Shown here: positions 5,145 through 9,427 of the stretch, in pieces
How positions within the stretch are numbered: the stretch's first letter is position 1
How the letters are laid out: each line of letters begins with the position of its first letter
DNA from: CAZJPS01 sp964548055
GTDB taxonomy: Bacteria > Patescibacteriota > Gracilibacteria > Peribacterales > Peribacteraceae
DNA length: 9,427 nucleotides
Assembly: GCA_964548055.1 (NCBI GenBank)
Contig: CAZJPS010000045.1
Location: 1 to 9,427, forward strand
Reading direction: 5' to 3'
The notes under the pieces: model-generated
The model's input: only the letters and a program-made list of their open reading frames with translations
Told to the model about the DNA's origin: nothing
The model's database searches: none
Position numbers and translations under genes: made by a program

Positions 5145-8100
5145 CTACTCAAATAGTCCCTCAAATCCCCCATCGCCATTGTCCTGAGGAGCCGTGACAG
5201 GAGCGGGTGCTGGTGCAACTACTGGAGCGACGGAGCTGGAACTAGAGGATGCAACGGGAGCCTGCGAGGAAGAAGAGGAAGAGGAACTGATAGTAGTTTC
5301 TGCGGAAGAACTGGAGGAGGAAGATTCAGAAGAAACAGAGGAATCAGAAGATTCACCCACTTCTGCTCCTGCGGGAGCTACGGTGGGCAGGGAGGAGCTT
5401 GATTCGGAGGAAACGCTTGAGCTGGAAGATGATGTTACCTCGGTTCCTTCGGTTCCCCCTTCATCAGAACTTATAACCGTTGCCACGTATCCTTCTGGAA
5501 GCGTGAGCACTGCTGGCTCAGCAGATCCATTCCAGATGAAGGTGATATGCAGATCGGGGTGTTCCCAATCTTGCTCGTTGTGGTAACGGCCACAGCTCAT
5601 AGGATTGCCTTCGCTATCGAGGGTGATTTGGTTACGAATACACGCATTCCATACTGCGTTGGAAGAGAGTGGTACTCCTGCCTGGTCAACTGGGAATGGA
5701 ATACCAACATTTTCCGAGCCCGAGCGCGACACTTCGCTTCCCTCTGATTCCTCGCCGCGAACTGCAAGAGCATGCCAACTAAACGTAGCATCCTCTTCCA
5801 ACACCGTAGAGATTTCGATCGTGAAGCCAGACATTGTTTGGTTGCGCACTCTCCAGAGAGTGAATGCATCCGAAGCGGCTGTCACCACCGGCTTATTGGT
5901 GAACGGTGTTTCGAATGTGACGGTGACAGATGTTTGGCCTCTTGGGATCACCACGGTGCCTGCCTGATTCTTGGAGACTGTGAGCTGACCCCTGATTTCG
6001 ATGTCACCCAGGAAGGTAGCCAGACCATGGATCGTGATATCACCCATCACCTGGAGCGCATCGCGGACGATCAGATGTCCAAGATCCACCATTGCACCGC
6101 TGGCGGCCCTGAGCGTGCTGCCATTCTGCAGCTCGAAGGTTGCACCTGTTGCAACTTTCAGGCCCGAGAGAACGGTAACTGGCCCACCCAAGGTTGCACC
6201 TGTTTCTACAACAAGTGTATTTGTGCGCAGCGTACTTCCTACGTTCAGTTCTCCATCGATCGTGAGGAGGCCTGTAAGGAACAAGTGGCTTAAGTTGAGT
6301 GTTCCATCCACTGTAAGATCCCCGGCGATACGAGCATCGCTGCCGACGCTGAGAGTTTCATCCAGGGCGAGGGTGCTTGCGTACAGCTCTTGTGCGCGGA
6401 TGGTGCCGCTGAGGGTTAGGGATTGGGGATTAGGGACTGGGGATTGGGACACGTTACCACTTCCCGTTCCTCGCCCCGAGTCCCTAGTCCCTAGTTCCGC
6501 AATCTTCTGATCGATGATTTGTGTAATCTGCTCTTCCAAACTTAGAGCCGTGATCTGTGCTTCTATTTGAGCGCGGATATCATCCGATACATTCAAGTTT
6601 TCCATGGCATCGCTTACCATGATTTGCACTTCATCTTCAATCTTCATATTGCGGATGGCTTCCAGCGTGCGCTGTTCTACTGCTTCTACAGTAAGAGATT
6701 GATTCCTGCGGGAAATAAGAACATTGATTGTGCCCTTGGCACCTTCCGCACCACTGAATGCCTCCAGTGCCACACCCACCGTAGATTCCCCGGCATTTGC
6801 CTTGCGTGCGTATCCAGCGACAGAGGCAGGCGTGAGGGAATCTCCTGCACGGATCACGGCACCAGATTCAATCATCACTTTGCCTGGTACCTGACCGATC
6901 AAACCTACCAGTACATACCCTGGGAGAGGGATGCCAAGGGCATCTACTACTCCGCCGCGGCTGTTACCAATGAAGGCTGGATTTGTGGACACAATACCCA
7001 TCGCGTTGGCATCACTGTCTCTTTCGCATCTCTTTACACTGTTATTCTTCGTGACATCAATACACACCAGTTCGCCTGGCCTTAAAGGAGCGCTGCTTCC
7101 GTGACCAGAATCGTAGAACCACTCTGCGTAGTCGGCACCGGAGGAGTTGTAGGCGTTATCGGAATATGTTGCACCATCCGCTTGCACACGGAAGACGGTG
7201 TTGCCTGTGGTACTTACATCGCTCACGATCTTTATAAGATTTTGTTCTGCCGTAGTCTCGTTTGTGCGTATGAAGAGAGCAGAATTGTTGAAGCTATCTG
7301 CGGTATAAATCGTCTGCTTACCTATGAGTCCTGTTCCAGATCCAACACCCATACCTCCATTTGCATCGATCAAAGCTACTGGCGTACCAGAACTGTTCTG
7401 CCACTCTTGCAAGTTACCTGTTTGGCCAGAGTTACCCACAATCACCAATCCCTTGGTAGCAGCTGCAAATGTGGTAACGGTTACGCGCGCCGTGGGAGCG
7501 GCGGCAGAAGACACAATGAACGGATAGATGGTGTTTGCTTGGTTGGCTACTACAAAGAGCCCGTTGTGGCGTATGTCAATTTCCGAAGCATCTTGGTAAA
7601 TGTACGAGTTTGGCATGTTGATCCACTGGTTTGCCGTGGCCGATGGCGAGGTGCCAAGGCCCAACCGACCCGATGGAGCAATGGCAGCCACCACGGCAGC
7701 GGTACTATCTTGCCACTCCTGCAAGTTTGCCGATTGCGATACAGCACCGCGTACCGTCAGCGGAACCATGGCTGATCCGGAACCTGCAAACAAACCGGAA
7801 GTCACACGCAGGCTCTTGCCGCTCATAGTCCCAACCACATGAAAGTTACCCATTGTTTTGAGCGTGGATGCTGCAGAGCGGTACAGAACGGTATCGAATG
7901 TAGAGCCTGTACCAAACTGAATATGAGGAGCGCTCTTTGTGCCGCGAGCGATAAGGCGCAATGCGCCTGTGGAACTTTGGATGGTAAGGCCGTATGCACT
8001 GGCGCCGGTAGCAGTTTGGGTAATAGAGGAAGGACCTTGTGCTTGGAAGCCGCGGCCAATTGTTAATCCACCGCGGAACTCGCCATCCATGGCCGATAGT

Positions 8101-9427
8101 GCCCCTTGCAGCATCAGGCTGTTTGCCTGAATTCCTCCTGCCTCCAGCTGCTGAATGTAGGAACCACCAACATCGTAAATACCCAGCGAATGATTACTGT
8201 AATTTATTATGTATGCGTACCGACCTTGTACGGCAATGCCAGTTGGATACGTACCGGATGTAGATGCTCCAACAAGAGACAAAGATGAAGGGTTACTGAT
8301 GTCAATCACCTGCATCTGGTTACTACCCGCCACGGCTGCATACAAATATCGGCTCTGTGCAACAAGAGCAGTGGTAGCACCTCCAGCTGAGTATGATGAC
8401 ACAAATGAAGGTGATACTGGATTGCTCACATCGTACACATGAATGTAGCTATTTGTATCTGAAGATACGTACAAATACTTTCCTTGTACGGCAAGGTAAT
8501 CGGGGTATTGGGTTGCGGATGCGATGTTGCTCATCAGCACCATATTCGCAGGGTTGCTGATATCGTAGATTCTGATTCTGTGGTTATACAGATCTGTAGA
8601 GTACAAATATTTCCCTTGGACTGCGATGAATAAGCCTGGAACCGATACACTGCTCATCAAACGAGGTGCAGCGGGATTGCTAATATCCCATGCGTATATA
8701 TCACCGATACCAAATCCTTTCACATACGCGTAATTCCCCTGCACTGCTATATCGTACGGCGTGTAGTTTCCACTTGTGCTACTTACCAAGGTTGGCGAAG
8801 CAGCGTTACTGATATCGTAAATTTCAAATCTGTTAGCCGATCCAATAAATCCGGCAGTGCCCACGTAGGCATATCTGCCCACAACAGCCACAGAAAGTGG
8901 ACCCGTGTTTGTGGTGATGCTGCTCTTTAAGGTTGGTTTGCTCGGCGTGGTGATATCCCAAATTTGCAGCTTATCACTGCCGTAGTTCGTGATGTATGCG
9001 TAATTTCCCTGAACGGCAATATCATAGGGGTTTGTGCCTGTAGAACCAGATCCCACGAACGTGGTAGGCACTCTCCCTGCTATGTACAGCTGTGGAGCCA
9101 TCATTCCACTTCCAGTAACCATGGATGTGCGGCCCATCATTATGGTGCCGGTTGGGTTATTAGTGGCAATGAGAGGAGTAGCACCTGTGCCAGAGATATG
9201 AAGAGCACGACCGGACATTGTTCCGTTTACATTCAGAAGAACTCCACCAGAGGATGTTCCTCTCCAGTTAATTCTGAGAGCACCGGTCATGGTGTCTCCA
9301 GCAATATTGACGTAGCGAGCATCCAGCCCTGCACGTGTAAGAGAGTTTGCACAGGAGAGTGCACCGGCGCTGGATGTTTGCAGTGCTTCACAAGCGGAGA
9401 GGCCAGAGACAGTAAGAGAGGAACCGG
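5145..9427 (-). CDS. Giant fibre-like surface protein, 5' end outside the window
   Basis: The frame is open from the right edge to TAG at 5147-5145, giving 1,426 visible residues. An internal ATG at 9290 is not the start: the 45 codons before it (SLTVSGLSACEALQTSS, YVNIAGDTM) are in keeping with the protein. In order: fibre-type repeats; a seven-bladed beta-propeller of LVIVD-like repeats (about 9050-8136); fibre segments with the duplicated motif LQEWQ(D/N)S (7724 and 7412); a domain resembling the phage neck-appendage G2 self-cleaving chaperone (about 7169-6705; ADYAEWF, GIVSTNPAFIG); a probable coiled coil (about 6700-6489); a short palindrome-encoded linker; beta-helix-like LTVDGTL repeats (6413-5976); a beta-sandwich-like region (5969-5757); and a Ser/Glu-rich tail ending in Ala/Pro. 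No membrane anchor or sorting motif is seen at the C-terminus. It is likely exported and involved in attachment, by inference from architecture only. Confidence 0.9.
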   Translation of the reverse strand, partial: GSSLTVSGLSACEALQTSSAGALSCANSLTRAGLDARYVNIAGDTMTGALRINWRGTSSGGVLLNVNGTMSGRALHISGTGATPLIATNNPTGTIMMGRTSMVTGSGMMAPQLYIAGRVPTTFVGSGSTGTNPYDIAVQGNYAYITNYGSDKLQIWDITTPSKPTLKSSITTNTGPLSVAVVGRYAYVGTAGFIGSANRFEIYDISNAASPTLVSSTSGNYTPYDIAVQGNYAYVKGFGIGDIYAWDISNPAAPRLMSSVSVPGLFIAVQGKYLYSTDLYNHRIRIYDISNPANMVLMSNIASATQYPDYLAVQGKYLYVSSDTNSYIHVYDVSNPVSPSFVSSYSAGGATTALVAQSRYLYAAVAGSNQMQVIDISNPSSLSLVGASTSGTYPTGIAVQGRYAYIINYSNHSLGIYDVGGSYIQQLEAGGIQANSLMLQGALSAMDGEFRGGLTIGRGFQAQGPSSITQTATGASAYGLTIQSSTGALRLIARGTKSAPHIQFGTGSTFDTVLYRSAASTLKTMGNFHVVGTMSGKSLRVTSGLFAGSGSAMVPLTVRGAVSQSANLQEWQDSTAAVVAAIAPSGRLGLGTSPSATANQWINMPNSYIYQDASEIDIRHNGLFVVANQANTIYPFIVSSAAAPTARVTVTTFAAATKGLVIVGNSGQTGNLQEWQNSSGTPVALIDANGGMGVGSGTGLIGKQTIYTADSFNNSALFIRTNETTAEQNLIKIVSDVSTTGNTVFRVQADGATYSDNAYNSSGADYAEWFYDSGHGSSAPLRPGELVCIDVTKNNSVKRCERDSDANAMGIVSTNPAFIGNSRGGVVDALGIPLPGYVLVGLIGQVPGKVMIESGAVIRAGDSLTPASVAGYARKANAGESTVGVALEAFSGAEGAKGTINVLISRRNQSLTVEAVEQRTLEAIRNMKIEDEVQIMVSDAMENLNVSDDIRAQIEAQITALSLEEQITQIIDQKIAELGTRDSGRGTGSGNVSQSPVPNPQSLTLSGTIRAQELYASTLALDETLSVGSDARIAGDLTVDGTLNLSHLFLTGLLTIDGELNVGSTLRTNTLVVETGATLGGPVTVLSGLKVATGATFELQNGSTLRAASGAMVDLGHLIVRDALQVMGDITIHGLATFLGDIEIRGQLTVSKNQAGTVVIPRGQTSVTVTFETPFTNKPVVTAASDAFTLWRVRNQTMSGFTIEISTVLEEDATFSWHALAVRGEESEGSEVSRSGSENVGIPFPVDQAGVPLSSNAVWNACIRNQITLDSEGNPMSCGRYHNEQDWEHPDLHITFIWNGSAEPAVLTLPEGYVATVISSDEGGTEGTEVTSSSSSSVSSESSSSLPTVAPAGAEVGESSDSSVSSESSSSSSSAETTISSSSSSSSQAPVASSSSSSVAPVVAPAPAPVTAPQDNGDGGFEGLFE
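6413..6498. repeat. Palindromic repeat inserted in frame in the giant gene
   Basis: The plus strand holds tandem GGGATTAGGGACTGGGGATT-type units (6413-6450). A complementary arm at 6479-6498 pairs with 6426-6445 at 16 of 20 positions, around a 33-base loop. Such GGGGATTAGGGA sequence is typical of intergenic repeats, yet here it is translated (minus strand) as a Ser/Pro/Gly-rich linker, GTRDSGRGTGSGNVSQSPVP and following residues, between the coiled coil and the beta-helix region. Confidence 0.7.
8136..9050 (-). repeat. Seven LVIVD-type beta-propeller repeats
   Basis: Seven repeats of about 43 residues share the pattern (I)AVQG(N/K/R)Y(A/L)Y ... I(W/Y)D(I/V)SNP..P.L(V/M)SS. They begin with PYDIAVQGNYAYITNY and end with GIAVQGRYAYIINY. 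Seven copies would close one seven-bladed propeller, usually a protein- or glycan-binding platform. Nucleotide identity between copies is also high around the AVQGNYAY core, so recombination between blades is possible. Confidence 0.85.

Noticed and set aside
5194..5586. Plus-strand frame rich in Glu
   Set aside because: It is the complement of the Ser-rich tail codons of the giant gene (TCC/TCT read as GGA/AGA and shifted to GAA/GAG) and has no start signal or family resemblance.
7101..7775. Plus-strand 224-residue frame
   Set aside because: It is antisense to the centre of the giant gene, with an amino acid composition lacking domain features.
9288..9290. ATG at 9290 as the true start of the giant protein
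   Set aside because: The frame stays open for 45 codons to the window edge with fibre-like sequence (YVNIAGDTMTGAL spans the ATG), and there is no signal peptide after it.
1..9427. CRISPR array, tRNA, rRNA or transposase gene
   Set aside because: No regularly spaced identical repeats with unique spacers, no tRNA cloverleaf pattern, no rRNA segments and no transposase-like protein were seen.

Overview
The window looks like chromosomal DNA from an uncultivated bacterium. The best guess is the Candidate Phyla Radiation, near Peregrinibacteria/Peribacteria. This rests on style rather than a marker gene: a very large tail-fibre-like surface protein with 'GDTMTGAL', 'LQEWQ(D/N)S' and 'ADYAEWF' motifs, a secreted SLH protein with a cysteine-rich tail, small secreted proteins, few Shine-Dalgarno sites and intergenic spaces full of palindromes. 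All open frames read with the standard code; no reassigned TGA is needed.

Layout from left to right. Positions 1-263 (minus strand) hold rpmH (ribosomal protein L34) followed by the first 18 codons of what is probably rnpA, the classic rpmH-rnpA pair. A divergent, pyrimidine-rich spacer leads to a plus-strand M16 family zinc peptidase (462-1721). Next is a secreted protein with three SLH repeats fused to a 24-cysteine C-terminal region (1874-2965). A gene-free stretch of about 450 bases (2966-3411) is mostly occupied by one large imperfect inverted repeat with a C-rich hairpin at its centre. Then come a short secreted protein of unknown function (3433-3999) and ndk, nucleoside diphosphate kinase (4067-4486), which is trailed by a diverged second copy of its own last 16 codons. 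A minus-strand gene for an 82-residue two-helix membrane protein (4641-4889) follows; its message is almost entirely folded into consecutive hairpins. The right half (5145-9427, minus) is one giant surface protein gene whose 5' end lies outside the window. It is separated from the small membrane gene by an AT-rich spacer and a long palindromic repeat that ends exactly at its stop codon.

Functionally the window mixes housekeeping genes (rpmH, rnpA, ndk) with cell-surface genes (SLH protein, small secreted protein, small membrane protein, giant fibre-like protein). No multi-gene operon other than rpmH-rnpA is evident; most genes have their own spacers.

The most unusual signals are: nine consecutive hairpins over about 270 bases, with base changes that favour minus-strand RNA pairing; the 380-base inverted repeat; the ndk tail echo; a palindromic intergenic-type repeat inserted in frame in the giant gene; and start codons preceded by C/T-rich sequence, with -10-like boxes placed for leaderless or nearly leaderless transcripts.
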